From Bacteroidales bacterium UBA5515 (GTDB lineage: Bacteria > Bacteroidota > Bacteroidia > Bacteroidales > P3), in the NCBI GenBank assembly GCA_002423895.1, contig DIOL01000032.1, positions 171,069 to 235,068 of the forward strand: a stretch of DNA of 64,000 bases, given 5' to 3'. A program made the position numbers and the translations under genes. The notes below the pieces were generated by a model. That model was not told the DNA's origin. It saw nothing but the letters and a program-made list of their open reading frames with translations, and made no database searches. How positions within the stretch are numbered: the first letter of the stretch is position 1; each line of letters opens with the position of its first letter. Below, one piece after another: positions 44,015-52,485 of the stretch.

Positions 44015-44308
44015 TTATTTTACAAGATGTCGAATAAATTCTAATGGTTTGTAGAGGATTATTCTTGGACCTGAATAACGCATAACTTCCCTTATCTTCT
44101 CTCTGTATTCTTTTCTATAACAATGCTTCTGGCATCTCTTGCATGAAGGTTTATTATTGCCGTGAGGACAATGTTCTAAACGTTTTTTGGAGTATTCTAT
44201 TAATTCCTTACAACTATCACAGAGTTCATTATTATTCTCTTTCTTTGAGCAATAGAGTCTAACCATAAACTCCATAATGCGTTTTTCTTTCTCTATTCTA
44301 TTAGCCAT
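44015..44308 (-). CDS. Nitrous oxide-stimulated promoter family protein (YgbA-like)
   Basis: 97 residues with a Cys-rich centre: LYCSKKENNNELCDSCKELI, then CPHGNNKPSCKRCQKHCYRK, and RIILYKPLEFIRHLVK at the C-terminus. This is the pattern of PF11756 (YgbA), a family induced by nitrogen oxides in enterobacteria; the paired Cys may bind a metal or sense NO. The length matches. It is probably a single-gene unit, with 74 nt separating it from the membrane protein gene upstream. Confidence 0.85.
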   Translation of the reverse strand: MANRIEKEKRIMEFMVRLYCSKKENNNELCDSCKELIEYSKKRLEHCPHGNNKPSCKRCQKHCYRKEYREKIREVMRYSGPRIILYKPLEFIRHLVK

Positions 44309-44382
44309 AATTTAGTTTACCTTTCTATATTTGTTACAAGAAATTTAAAATATTTATTTGCAAGCAATTAATAATTATAGTA

Positions 44383-44961
44383 TTATTTCTTATTTTCTAA
44401 TCTCCTAAAACCATAATAGATTAATAGTATGCAGAATATTAGTCCTATTATTGCAGGGATGAGGATTTGTTTTCCAGATTCAGATGCATTGTATATACTC
44501 CAAACTATCTTTCCGCTTGCTATTAATACCACTACTGATAAGCCCAACCATAGACTCCTTTTCCAAAATGCAAGTCCTAAAAGAGAGAATGAAACAGGGA
44601 CTGTGAGGGCTAATAATATCTTTTTATAATCCCAAATACTAAAAAGCCATTCTTTTTCAAATTCTAAGAATTCCTTTACCTGAGGATTGATTATCTCTGG
44701 TTTATTAAACCAAAACATACTTGTAAAGATGCAGAATATGGTTATAAATATTCCCAACCAACTTCTCTTATAAGCAAAAAAGGCAAATGGTATTAGAAAT
44801 AATGGTCTTATATACCAGCTCAAAATATTTTGATGCCTTTCAAATATCCAATTAAAGAATACCTCATTTTTGCTTGACATTATTAAAAAAACTATGGTTA
44901 GCAAGGCAAATATCCCTCCTATTATAACATCACATTTCCTTATATTATTCATCTTTGACAA
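44383..44961 (-). CDS. Multi-pass membrane protein, function unknown
   Basis: 192 residues with about five hydrophobic helices: VIIGGIFALLTIVFLIMSS, YIRPLFLIPFAFFAYK, WLGIFITIFCIFTSMFWF, ILLALTVPVSFSLLGLAF and a C-terminal IGLIFCILLIYYGFRRLE. No signature is recognised. Similar small proteins occur widely in Bacteroidota. No clear partner gene. Confidence 0.65.
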   Translation of the reverse strand: MSKMNNIRKCDVIIGGIFALLTIVFLIMSSKNEVFFNWIFERHQNILSWYIRPLFLIPFAFFAYKRSWLGIFITIFCIFTSMFWFNKPEIINPQVKEFLEFEKEWLFSIWDYKKILLALTVPVSFSLLGLAFWKRSLWLGLSVVVLIASGKIVWSIYNASESGKQILIPAIIGLIFCILLIYYGFRRLENKK

Positions 44962-45064
44962 TATTAATTCTATTAGTTCTGAAGATTGTAAGATTTAAAC
45001 AGCAAATTTACGGCTTAATCTCTAATTAACTTATGTAACAAAGAATTTAATAGTAAGTTATTGA

Positions 45065-45158
45065 GGTAACCCCCAATATTTTTATATTGGGGTTACCCAT
45101 TAACTATTAACTCTTGTTAACTTGTTAAATATCCCCAGTAATTTAACAAATTAACAAG
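45065..45158. repeat. Two stacked hairpins in a 600-bp gene-poor gap
   Basis: GGTAACCCCCAATAT (from 45065) pairs with ATATTGGGGTTACC (45084-45097) with one bulged C. Then CTTGTTAACTTGTTAAAT (45113-45130) pairs with ATTTAACAAATTAACAAG (45141-45158) with one mismatch. Neither is followed by a clean T-run. They lie between divergently oriented genes, so a terminator role is not obvious. Confidence 0.65.
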
Positions 45159-45340
45159 ATAAATTATTCAAAAAAGGTTTAGTAAATATCTATAAAGGGT
45201 TATTGGAATAACTCAATCATAATGAAAAATAAGTCAGTCAAAAATAAAAATATAAGGGATATAAATAAAAATATGATTGATATATTTTCAATTTTGATTG
45301 ATGTTTTTAAAGGCAAAAGTAACGATGATACTTTAATGAA

Positions 45341-45436
45341 AATAAAACCTTGTTTCAGTAAAATAAAACGAAGAAAGAAAAAATTAAAACGAAGAGTTAG
45401 TAAATTAAAACAGCGTTTCAGTAAAATAGAATAAGG
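45341..45436. repeat. 21-bp-phased repeat array, five units (TAAAAC theme)
   Basis: The C of TAAAAC falls at 45348, 45369, 45390 and 45411, with a T in the fifth unit at 45432: five units at exactly 21 bp. TTTCAGTAAAAT recurs at both ends. CCTTGTTTCAGTAA matches the reverse complement of a unit in the 28021 array. A frame that is open from 45222 to 45434 reads the array as basic heptads (FSKIKRR, KKKLKRR, VSKLKQR, FSKIE). I favour non-coding DNA, but a tiny Lys/Arg-rich protein cannot be excluded. Confidence 0.85.
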
Positions 45437-45463
45437 AGTTGGAATTACATTTAAACTTTATTG

Positions 45464-45495
45464 CTTGACTTTTACTTTATTTGAATGTATCTTTG
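45464..45495 (+). promoter_or_regulatory. Promoter of the lipoprotein gene
   Basis: CTTG at 45464-45467, a 20-bp spacer and TATCTTTG at 45488-45495: a good -33/-7 pair, 60 nt before the start codon. Confidence 0.65.
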
Positions 45496-45555
45496 TGCTT
45501 TGGAAGTTTGACAGTTTGAAAATCAAATTTTCAATTAACAGTAAATATGCAGTTT

Positions 45556-46146
45556 ATGAAATCAAGTATTTTAAAATTCAAGCATTACTCATATGCAGTT
45601 GCTATAATAGCTTCCTTAAGTATTTTGTTATTTTCTTCCTGTGAGGAAATGGAAAGGCATTATCCCTCTAAAATACTTATGCTTAAAGTAGATTATTTAA
45701 CAAACAGTTTTGAAGGGGGAAAGGAATTATTATTTTCTCAATCTTCTGAAACCTTTACAATTGCAACTCAATATGATCCTCCTGGTGATTTTGGAAACAT
45801 AAAATTGATTTATGAAGAATTAAATAAAGTAATCTTTGATGGTGATATAATTTGGATGGGATTAGGACATATTAATTATCCTCAAAACATTCTTCCTGCA
45901 AGTGATTTTGATCATGTTTTAACTTGCGATTATTATATTCCAAGAGGAGGGTTTGAAAATGTTTTTAATCCTCAAAATACAGATTATGACTATTCTCCAA
46001 TCTGGTCTTCTGTTCAAGGTTTAGTGAAGGTTAGAGATTATTTACGTTCCAATCCTGATGCTACTGTAAAACTTTTCCTTTACACACCAAGCGTTGGAGT
46101 TGGAAACCCTGAAGATTGGGATTGGATTCTATTCTTAAAATACTAA
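45556..46146 (+). CDS. Lipoprotein of unknown function
   Basis: From the ATG at 45556 the signal is MKSSILKFKHYSYAVAIIAS... with lipobox LLFSSC, so the product should be lipid-anchored in the envelope; an ATG three codons earlier is possible. About 170 mature residues, with SKILMLKVDYLTNSFEGGKE, IKLIYEELNKVIFDGDIIWM and NPEDWDWILFLKY. The pattern of one compact alpha/beta domain suggests an autonomous secreted domain, but no family is recognised. It is a single-gene unit with its own promoter. Confidence 0.7.
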   Translation: MKSSILKFKHYSYAVAIIASLSILLFSSCEEMERHYPSKILMLKVDYLTNSFEGGKELLFSQSSETFTIATQYDPPGDFGNIKLIYEELNKVIFDGDIIWMGLGHINYPQNILPASDFDHVLTCDYYIPRGGFENVFNPQNTDYDYSPIWSSVQGLVKVRDYLRSNPDATVKLFLYTPSVGVGNPEDWDWILFLKY

Positions 46147-46185
46147 ATGCTTATCTACTTTTCTCTATGTAGATTTAAAAATAGA

Positions 46186-47583
46186 TTAGTGTAATATCCA
46201 ATTTATCAACATAAACAAACCTCCAGATACAATTACCGCTACTGGAATTGTTAATGCCCAAGCCAAAAGTATACTTTTTACTGTATCCATTTGAATATTC
46301 TTTATCCCCCCTCTATATGCCATAGAACCTGCAATACCTGAAGATAAAACATGGGTTGTGCTTACTGGCAAACCTAACATTGTTGATGCTGCAATTGTAC
46401 TTGCTGCAACAATTTCTGCACTTGCACCCTGAGCATAACTCAAATGTTTTTTACCTATTTTTTCTCCAATAGTTACAACTATTCTCTTCCATCCTATCAT
46501 GGTTCCAAGTCCTAAGGAAACAGATACAATAAGAATAACCCACCATGGAACAAACTCTGTATAAGATTTTAATTGCTTAATGTTCTTATTCAATTCTTGA
46601 CTTGCTCTTGCATCTGTTGATTCAGAATCTATAATAGCCTTTGATGCAGATTCAAGGATTAATATGTTTTTTCTGATTTCAAAATTATATTTATGAGTAT
46701 TTTCTTCAGGATTACTAAGTATTGTAGATATTTCTTTAAGTCTAACAATACTGTGTTTTGATTTGTTCACAAGAGCAGTATCACTTGCAGGTATGGCTGA
46801 ATAATCAACTTTATTATACACCCATGCAATATGATCTATATTTCCTCCCATTGAAGCAGGATTTTTATCAGGGTCAATTGCAAATTTGGTTGGCAAGAAA
46901 CAAATAAGAATTATCATCATTAATCCAACTCCTTTTTGTCCATCATTTGAACCATGAGCAAAACTTACTGATGTACAAGTCAATATTAATGTCAATCTTA
47001 CTAAAAATGGAGGCTTTTTATCCTTATTTACTTGAGCAAAGAAACGTTTCTTTCTAACAAAAACTCCAAACAAAAACATTACTACCATTGCCATAAAGAA
47101 GCCAAATAAAGGAGATACCAATAAAGACAATCCTGCTTCTTCCAATTTCTTCCATGGCAAATTTGCAAATCCAGTATTTGTAACATAAGCTAAGGCCAAG
47201 CTTGCTCCAAATATTGAGCCTATTAATGTATGAGAACTTGAACAAGGAAGTCCAAAATACCAAGTACCAATATTCCAGATTATTGCAGTTATAAGTAAGG
47301 TAAGTATAAGAGAAATACTTAAACTCATTGATTGTTCTATCAATACATCAAGAGGTAATAGGTGCATAATTGTCATTGCAACAGTTATTCCTCCAAGATA
47401 TACTCCTAAGAAATTCCATAACCCTGACCATAAAACAGCTATTCGAGGTTTTAAAGTTCTTGTGTAAATTACTGTTGCTACTGCATTGGCTGTATCATGA
47501 AAACCATTAATAAATTCAAATATTACAGCGCATAATATACAAGCGATGAAGAGGATAAAAATAGAAGAGTCCATTCCAAACAT
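46186..47583 (-). CDS. Inorganic phosphate transporter, PiT family
   Basis: An inner-membrane phosphate/cation symporter. Both PiT signature repeats are present: FINGFHDTANAVATVIYTRT near residues 24-43 and the C-terminal half with VAASTIAASTMLGLPVSTTHVLSSG. FAHGSNDGQKG marks the second conserved motif. About ten membrane helices, with a hydrophilic central loop (about 240-340). 465 residues. No phoU-like pit accessory gene adjoins it. A TAATTTTG box at 47619-47612 (minus strand) lies upstream. Confidence 0.93.
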   Translation of the reverse strand: MFGMDSSIFILFIACILCAVIFEFINGFHDTANAVATVIYTRTLKPRIAVLWSGLWNFLGVYLGGITVAMTIMHLLPLDVLIEQSMSLSISLILTLLITAIIWNIGTWYFGLPCSSSHTLIGSIFGASLALAYVTNTGFANLPWKKLEEAGLSLLVSPLFGFFMAMVVMFLFGVFVRKKRFFAQVNKDKKPPFLVRLTLILTCTSVSFAHGSNDGQKGVGLMMIILICFLPTKFAIDPDKNPASMGGNIDHIAWVYNKVDYSAIPASDTALVNKSKHSIVRLKEISTILSNPEENTHKYNFEIRKNILILESASKAIIDSESTDARASQELNKNIKQLKSYTEFVPWWVILIVSVSLGLGTMIGWKRIVVTIGEKIGKKHLSYAQGASAEIVAASTIAASTMLGLPVSTTHVLSSGIAGSMAYRGGIKNIQMDTVKSILLAWALTIPVAVIVSGGLFMLINWILH

Positions 47584-47715
47584 AATTCCGACTTTTTGTT
47601 TAAAGAAGTAGCAAAATTATACAGGAATTACCCCTTAAAAATTAATTTGATATTAAGTGTATGTTAATTTAATGTTAAGGCTCAGTAACTGTCAAAAATA
47701 ATGATATTTACAAGC

Positions 47716-48756
47716 TTAATTCCTTACCTCTTCTCTTCCGTCAATATAAGTTGCAAATCTTCCTGAGCTTATTGAATGAACTGGATCTGTTCTTTCCCAA
47801 TGCCATCCCCCAAACTCTGTTTCTCTATAATCTTGAATTGCTTGATATATTTCTTCCTGAGTATTCATTACAAAAGGACCATATTGAACAACTGGCTCAT
47901 CAATTCTTTCTCCTTCAAGAAGCAAAATAAAGGATTCCTTATCTTTATTAGTTATTTGAGTTTCAAATTCAGCATTTAGTCTTATTTTGTTTGAGGATGG
48001 AATATTTTTGTTTTCAATTACTATACTTCCTTCTCCCTGATAGAAATAAAGATTTCTTGACATAGTTTTTGTACCCTTAGGAATTGTTAGTTTGGCATTA
48101 GGATTCATCTTTATTAAGACTATACCAACCTTATTATTTTTATCAAAAGCCCAAGAGTTTGGAGTTGGCTCCAATCCTACTCTCCCCTCAAAGCTTCCTG
48201 AAATTAGTTTAATGGATGTTTTATTATTGTTTTCATCTACAACATCAAAAACTGGAATATCTTCTGCCCAAAGCATCTTATAGTTAGGTTCGCAAAACTT
48301 ATCTTTCTTTGGTAAATTTAGCCATACTTGAAAAAGTTCTAAAGGATTATCCTTATCTTGATTAACAAGGGGGAACATTTCGCAGTGTTGACATCCCTTT
48401 CCTGTTGTTAGCCATTGGACATCTCCATTTGAATAACGTCCATGAGCCTTAAGAGAATCAAAATGATCAATAATTCCTTTCAAAACGATGGTAACAGTTT
48501 CAAATCCTCTATGTGGGTGCATTGGAAAGCCAGGAACAATTTCTCCATGGTACATACTGAATCCATCTTTGTTGGAGAAATCGCTACCAATATTTCTTCC
48601 ACTTAATGAAACATCAGGTCCTTGATTTTTATTTCCTTTTGGAAAAGCATCATTATGATGAGCACAGAATATAAAGGGATTTTCCATTTCCCATTGAAAT
48701 CCAATCCTGCCTGTTTCCAAAATACTTTCTTTATTTTCAATATTATTCATGTTCAT
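47716..48756 (-). CDS. Pirin family protein
   Basis: A bicupin metal protein. The N-terminal cupin metal site is FPMHPHRGFETVTIVLKGII, with QWLTTGKGCQHCEMFPLV following. The C-terminal pirin domain contains GPFVMNTQEEIYQAIQDYRE near residues 290-310. At 346 residues it is longer than the typical pirin (about 290) because of extra residues in both halves. Bacterial pirins include quercetinases and redox regulators; the specific activity is not predictable. Confidence 0.9.
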   Translation of the reverse strand: MNMNNIENKESILETGRIGFQWEMENPFIFCAHHNDAFPKGNKNQGPDVSLSGRNIGSDFSNKDGFSMYHGEIVPGFPMHPHRGFETVTIVLKGIIDHFDSLKAHGRYSNGDVQWLTTGKGCQHCEMFPLVNQDKDNPLELFQVWLNLPKKDKFCEPNYKMLWAEDIPVFDVVDENNNKTSIKLISGSFEGRVGLEPTPNSWAFDKNNKVGIVLIKMNPNAKLTIPKGTKTMSRNLYFYQGEGSIVIENKNIPSSNKIRLNAEFETQITNKDKESFILLLEGERIDEPVVQYGPFVMNTQEEIYQAIQDYRETEFGGWHWERTDPVHSISSGRFATYIDGREEVRN

Positions 48757-48937
48757 AATTTTCTATAGAATTATTTTTACATCTACAATATTAACGCACT
48801 CTATCAAAGAATATTGATTAGCAATGAAAAATAAATTTTATAGGAATAAAAAAGATGCATAAGTATGCATATAGATTAACAAAACTGAGAAAATTTCATG
48901 ATGGAAATAAGAATCAGCAGATACTGAAACAAAAAAG

Positions 48938-49331
48938 TGGACTTGCAGGGAGTCGAACCCTGGTCCAAACAAGAAACAAATAAACTTTCTACATGCTTAT
49001 TCTTTCTTTGGTTTTAGTGCAAGAAAAGGAGAAAGACACCCTAAGTCCTGCCTTATCTTCTTAAATTTCGTAATTGAGCCGAAGAAACTCAAAAACTATC
49101 TCTATTTTGCGTGCGTCCCTTTATCTTTGACCATAGAGAATGGGTCGTGGAGGAACGTTTTGCTCCATATCCTTGATACAGATTAAGCTAATCTACTAAA
49201 CTTCGATTAAGCAGCAAAAGCGTAAGATTCTTCGCCAATTAATTTGTGTGTAACCTTTTTTAAGGCAATTATTACGTGTGCCTGCATGCTTACTTACCCA
49301 TTTACCTTGCTGTCAAAACCAAACCAAGCCC
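48938..49331 (-). ncRNA. ssrA: Transfer-messenger RNA (tmRNA)
   Basis: On the minus strand the RNA starts GGGCTTG (49331-49325) and ends CAAGTCCA, and the two ends form a seven-pair acceptor stem. The T-arm GGTTCGACTCCC sits near the 3' end, and TTTTGACAGC near the 5' end is characteristic. The tag frame reads GEESYAFAA then TAA (about 49240-49210), after which proteases clear rescued proteins ending in the hydrophobic AFAA. CCA is not fully encoded. A T-run follows the 3' end. It lies directly after tRNA-Asp and probably shares its promoter. Confidence 0.93.
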
Positions 49332-49414
49332 ATTGAATAAATAACAAAGTGTCTAAATAAGAGAAAAGCACTGATATAAAATATCAATGCTTTATTATTG
49401 TTTAACTTTTAGCG

Positions 49415-49487
49415 GTCCGGACGAGACTCGAACTCGCGACCCCATGCGTGACAGGCATGTATTCTAACCAAACTGAACTACCGAACC
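49415..49487 (-). tRNA. tRNA-Asp (GTC)
   Basis: Read on the minus strand it begins GGTTCGG and ends CCGGACC plus G. The seven-pair acceptor stem has one T-G wobble. The anticodon loop CTGTCAC, within CATGC...GCATG, gives anticodon GTC. The T-arm is GCGAGTTCGAGTCTCG. CCA is not encoded. Confidence 0.95.
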
Positions 49488-49522
49488 AATTTTATCTTTA
49501 AAAGACCCCTTAAAAGCGAGTG

Positions 49523-49553
49523 CAAAGATACAATGTTTTTCTTTACTGCCAAA
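49523..49553 (-). promoter_or_regulatory. Promoter of tRNA-Asp / tmRNA
   Basis: On the minus strand: TTTG (49553-49550), a 19-bp spacer, TATCTTTG (49530-49523), then the tRNA 36 nt downstream. This is the best match to the full Bacteroidota promoter consensus in the window. Confidence 0.75.
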
Positions 49554-49578
49554 TTTATTTGACTTTTTTTTCAAATTA

Positions 49579-50109
49579 TTATTGTAATTTATTGAATAAG
49601 TCCCATATAACTATTCCCGCACTTACTGAAATATTCAATGAATGCTTAGTCCCAAACTGTGGAATTTCAATAACACCATTAGAAATATTAATAATTTCCT
49701 GATCCACTCCTTCAACTTCATTACCAAAAACAATAGCAACTTTTTCCTGTTTTGGAAAAATAAAATCATTCAACATAATGCTCCCAACTGTCTGTTCAAT
49801 TGAATAAATAAGATATCCTTTGCCTTTAAGCTCATCAATTGCATCAAAGGTTGTAGTTTTATATTCCCAATCAACTGTTTCTGTTGCTCCAAGTGCTGTT
49901 TTTTGTATTTCTCTATGAGGTGGTTTGGGAGTAATCCCACAAAGAAATATCTTTTCAATAAGGAATGCATCCGAAGTTCTAAAAACTGAACCAACATTAT
50001 TCATGCTTCTAATATTGTCAAGCACAATAACAATTGGATTTTTCTCCTTTTGCTTAAACTCCTCTACTCCAATTCTATTTAATCCGCTAAGGGAAAGTTT
50101 TTGGTTCAT
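49579..50109 (-). CDS. SpoU/TrmH-type RNA 2'-O-methyltransferase
   Basis: A SPOUT-fold enzyme that methylates ribose in tRNA or rRNA using SAM. The three motifs are NMNNVGSVFRTSDAF-like IRSMNNVGSVFRTSDAFLIE, VAIVFGNEVEGVDQE and IPQFGTKHSLNISVSAGIVI. 176 residues make it the short form without an extra N-terminal RNA-binding domain. It overlaps the GldN-like gene by 4 nt, an unexpected coupling of an RNA modifier with an envelope protein gene. The target nucleotide is unknown. Confidence 0.92.
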   Translation of the reverse strand: MNQKLSLSGLNRIGVEEFKQKEKNPIVIVLDNIRSMNNVGSVFRTSDAFLIEKIFLCGITPKPPHREIQKTALGATETVDWEYKTTTFDAIDELKGKGYLIYSIEQTVGSIMLNDFIFPKQEKVAIVFGNEVEGVDQEIINISNGVIEIPQFGTKHSLNISVSAGIVIWDLFNKLQ

Positions 50110-51062
50110 CTTATTCTAATTCCAAGTTGCCTAAATCCTTTATCATCGTAAATATAAAGCGGTATAATATACTTAACCTGCTTTTTAATTTGAAGGTTAT
50201 TCCTGTTAATTGACCACAATTCTCCCAAACGAATATGTGTTATATCCTCTGGAATAATATCTGAGGTTACTTCTTTCTTTTCTTCAACTCCAGTTTCTTC
50301 ATTTTCAATATAAACAGTTGATTTCAAAATAAACAAATCATCAACTTCCTTTGGAGCATTAAACTTTGAACCATCAGCCCTTACTATGCTTGCATCCTTA
50401 TTTTTTGCTTTATAAAAAAGAGATGTTGTGTAAGGGTTTTGAACTGGATATTTTAGTGGTTGAAGTGAAATAATAGTATCAGGAATATTGAAATAATCGT
50501 CTTTTATTTCTTTATTTTTCTTATTATCTTCCTCCACTACCTCATCTTGAGGAAATATCCAGAATAGCTCTAACCTTACTGTATCTACCTTTGTATCAGT
50601 AAAACTCTTATAACGTACCAGTGTTGGGCAATAAGCCTTTATGGTCTTCTCCAATGCAAGAGTTTTGAAGTCATATTTTACAAATTCCTCAAAAGAATAA
50701 GTAGATATATAAGGATAAATAAATTTGAAAACAGAATCTTTCTTTAGAATATGTCCAAATTCTCTTTTCTCAAACTCAATAATACGATTCAAAACAGTAT
50801 CAATAGATATTTCCCTTTTTCTCTGGTCATAAATCTTTACCTGCTTTGAACTGACTGCATTGAAAATAATCTTTGCAAGTTCTTCTCTGTAATATCCAGT
50901 AATATGTTCAAATTTCTTTGGATTTAAACTGTGATATATCTCCCATTCAGGATTAAAAACTCCAACATTATGGTATTCGTATTCTATGGAATGCGTTGGT
51001 TGTTGAGCATATCCAATAAATGAGACTGTTAAAGCAAAAATAATTATTACAAATCTTTTCAT
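50106..51062 (-). CDS. GldN-like secreted protein, paralogue A
   Basis: Signal peptide MKRFVIIIFALTVSFIGYAQ. About 300 mature residues. The C-terminal part THIRLGELWSINRNNLQIKK ... YIIPLYIYDDKGFRQLGIRIR resembles the GldN/PorN C-terminal region (EDWFFDKQRS ... GIAPL), as does its upstream neighbour more clearly. GldN/PorN forms the periplasmic ring of the T9SS and gliding machinery. No gldK, L or M is adjacent, so this pair are distant paralogues rather than the core ring protein. It begins 1 nt after its neighbour ends. The assignment is tentative. Confidence 0.5.
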   Translation of the reverse strand: MKRFVIIIFALTVSFIGYAQQPTHSIEYEYHNVGVFNPEWEIYHSLNPKKFEHITGYYREELAKIIFNAVSSKQVKIYDQRKREISIDTVLNRIIEFEKREFGHILKKDSVFKFIYPYISTYSFEEFVKYDFKTLALEKTIKAYCPTLVRYKSFTDTKVDTVRLELFWIFPQDEVVEEDNKKNKEIKDDYFNIPDTIISLQPLKYPVQNPYTTSLFYKAKNKDASIVRADGSKFNAPKEVDDLFILKSTVYIENEETGVEEKKEVTSDIIPEDITHIRLGELWSINRNNLQIKKQVKYIIPLYIYDDKGFRQLGIRIR

Positions 51063-51063
51063 C

Positions 51064-52086
51064 TTACCTCCTCCTCAAATAATAAATTGGCATTAAACCC
51101 CTAAGACCTCCATCCATTCCTATAATTTGAATCATTGGAGAAAGATAATTTACGTTTTTAACAAATTGTGAAGATAGAATATCAAAATACCATTCATCAC
51201 CAAAGCGTAAATAGTCTAAATTATCAGTATTATAATTACCTTTTATAATAGTATCCTTTGGAACATCATTTCCATAAATATCCTGAGTATCTATTGTAGT
51301 CATCATCTCAAACTGCTTGCGTTTGATAATCTCAGCTCTTGTGTAGCTTTCAGTTGAATTGGGTTGAGCATAAACCTTAATCTGTCCCTGCTCTGCCTTT
51401 TGCATATAAGATTCAAAATATGGTAAAGAATACTCTGGCTCAATATGCGAATCCCACCAGTGATATGGTGTTTTATTATAGATTGGTATTGTGAAATGAA
51501 TGTTTCTCACAACACAAAGAGTATCTTTCAGCTCTGGCTTAAGACTTGGATATATCCACCCAAGCTCAAAGCGGAAAAATTCCTTAGGAACAAGGTCTTC
51601 ATCCTGAAGAATTACAGAATCTCTTGTGATTATTGGGTTGTAGCCAATTACTTTCTTATTGATTATCATTGTTTGAGGATTATAAGTCCACTCTTCTTCA
51701 AACTTAATTGCCCTGATTTCTTCTTCCAGAAGCTTTTGAAATTTCTTATCAGTTAAAGTATCCTTAAAGCAGGCCAGGTATTTCTTTTGCAAATCCTTCT
51801 TTATGGAATCAAAAACAAGGTTTTCTCTCTCAGAAGTCTTAAAATAAAGTTTCTTTGACTTAACTTGAGAAATTATTGTATCAATCGTTTGCCACCAAAA
51901 CCTCTTATCAACCAAATAATCATAAACAATGGAATCCTTTTTCACAGACTGTTCAATACGAGAGTTCATAATTTTAACCTCATAAACAATCTTCTTAGAA
52001 AGAATCTTATCCTGCGAAAAAGAATTAAAAGAAATCAGGATAGAAATCATTATAACTCCTATCCTTAAGAGACTTTTATCTTTCAT
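51064..52086 (-). CDS. GldN-like secreted protein, paralogue B
   Basis: Signal region MKDKSLLRIGVIMISILISFNSFS. The N-terminal part contains VDKRFWWQTIDTIISQ, like the 'VLWSKRVWREIDLREK' region of GldN. AEQGQIKVYAQPNSTESYTR corresponds to the 'GKITAYD' region, and LRFGDEWYFDILSSQFVKNV to 'EDWFFDKQRSVM'. The order and spacing fit a GldN/PorN homologue of 340 residues. It and paralogue A look like a tandem duplication away from the gldKLMN operon. Their job may be linked to T9SS cargo such as the C25 protease or the small sorting-domain protein here; that is inference. Confidence 0.55.
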   Translation of the reverse strand: MKDKSLLRIGVIMISILISFNSFSQDKILSKKIVYEVKIMNSRIEQSVKKDSIVYDYLVDKRFWWQTIDTIISQVKSKKLYFKTSERENLVFDSIKKDLQKKYLACFKDTLTDKKFQKLLEEEIRAIKFEEEWTYNPQTMIINKKVIGYNPIITRDSVILQDEDLVPKEFFRFELGWIYPSLKPELKDTLCVVRNIHFTIPIYNKTPYHWWDSHIEPEYSLPYFESYMQKAEQGQIKVYAQPNSTESYTRAEIIKRKQFEMMTTIDTQDIYGNDVPKDTIIKGNYNTDNLDYLRFGDEWYFDILSSQFVKNVNYLSPMIQIIGMDGGLRGLMPIYYLRRR

Positions 52087-52231
52087 TTTCCAAATTTTGT
52101 TTCAATTTATTCATAAACTATCTTCTATATTATTTCCCGCAAAATTAACGATTTATTTTAAATCATATGTTATATATTATATTCTTTTAATATTATTTCA
52201 TCTCGCGGATTAAAAACCCTTATAATAAAGA

Positions 52232-52258
52232 AGTGCGGGATAGTTCATATCCCGCACT
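52232..52258. repeat. REP-like palindrome 2
   Basis: AGTGCGGGATA (52232-52242), a 5-nt loop, then TATCCCGCACT (52248-52258): a perfect 11-bp stem. It lies downstream of the immunity gene in the gap 52087-52485, which otherwise holds AT-rich DNA and a third, decayed palindrome. Confidence 0.8.
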
Positions 52259-52423
52259 ACCAAAAAAAACATAGTATGTTATCCTATCTTTTCTATAAAT
52301 TAATTTTAATAATTAATGTATCTCAATTAGTTATAATATCAACGCCAAATCTGATACACTACCTCATGGAAATAAAAAGACACAACAAATAAAAATTAGC
52401 TTTTTCATTTTCTATAACTTAAA

Positions 52424-52446
52424 GTGCGGAATAAGTTATCCCACAC
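52424..52446. repeat. REP-like palindrome 3, decayed
   Basis: GTGCGGAATA ... TATCCCACAC, the same motif with two mismatched pairs. It is followed by GAC, as palindrome 1 is. It sits about 40 nt after the putative immunity gene stop. Confidence 0.6.
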
Positions 52447-52485
52447 GACAATGTAAGCAACATTACATATACGGATAACTTAATT

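Noticed and set aside
45222..45434. A 70-codon frame as a protein gene
   Set aside because: Its second half is just the 21-bp array read in frame, composition is almost only Lys, Arg, Ile, Leu and Ser, and no promoter or RBS is evident. I list the DNA as a repeat and keep coding as an open alternative.
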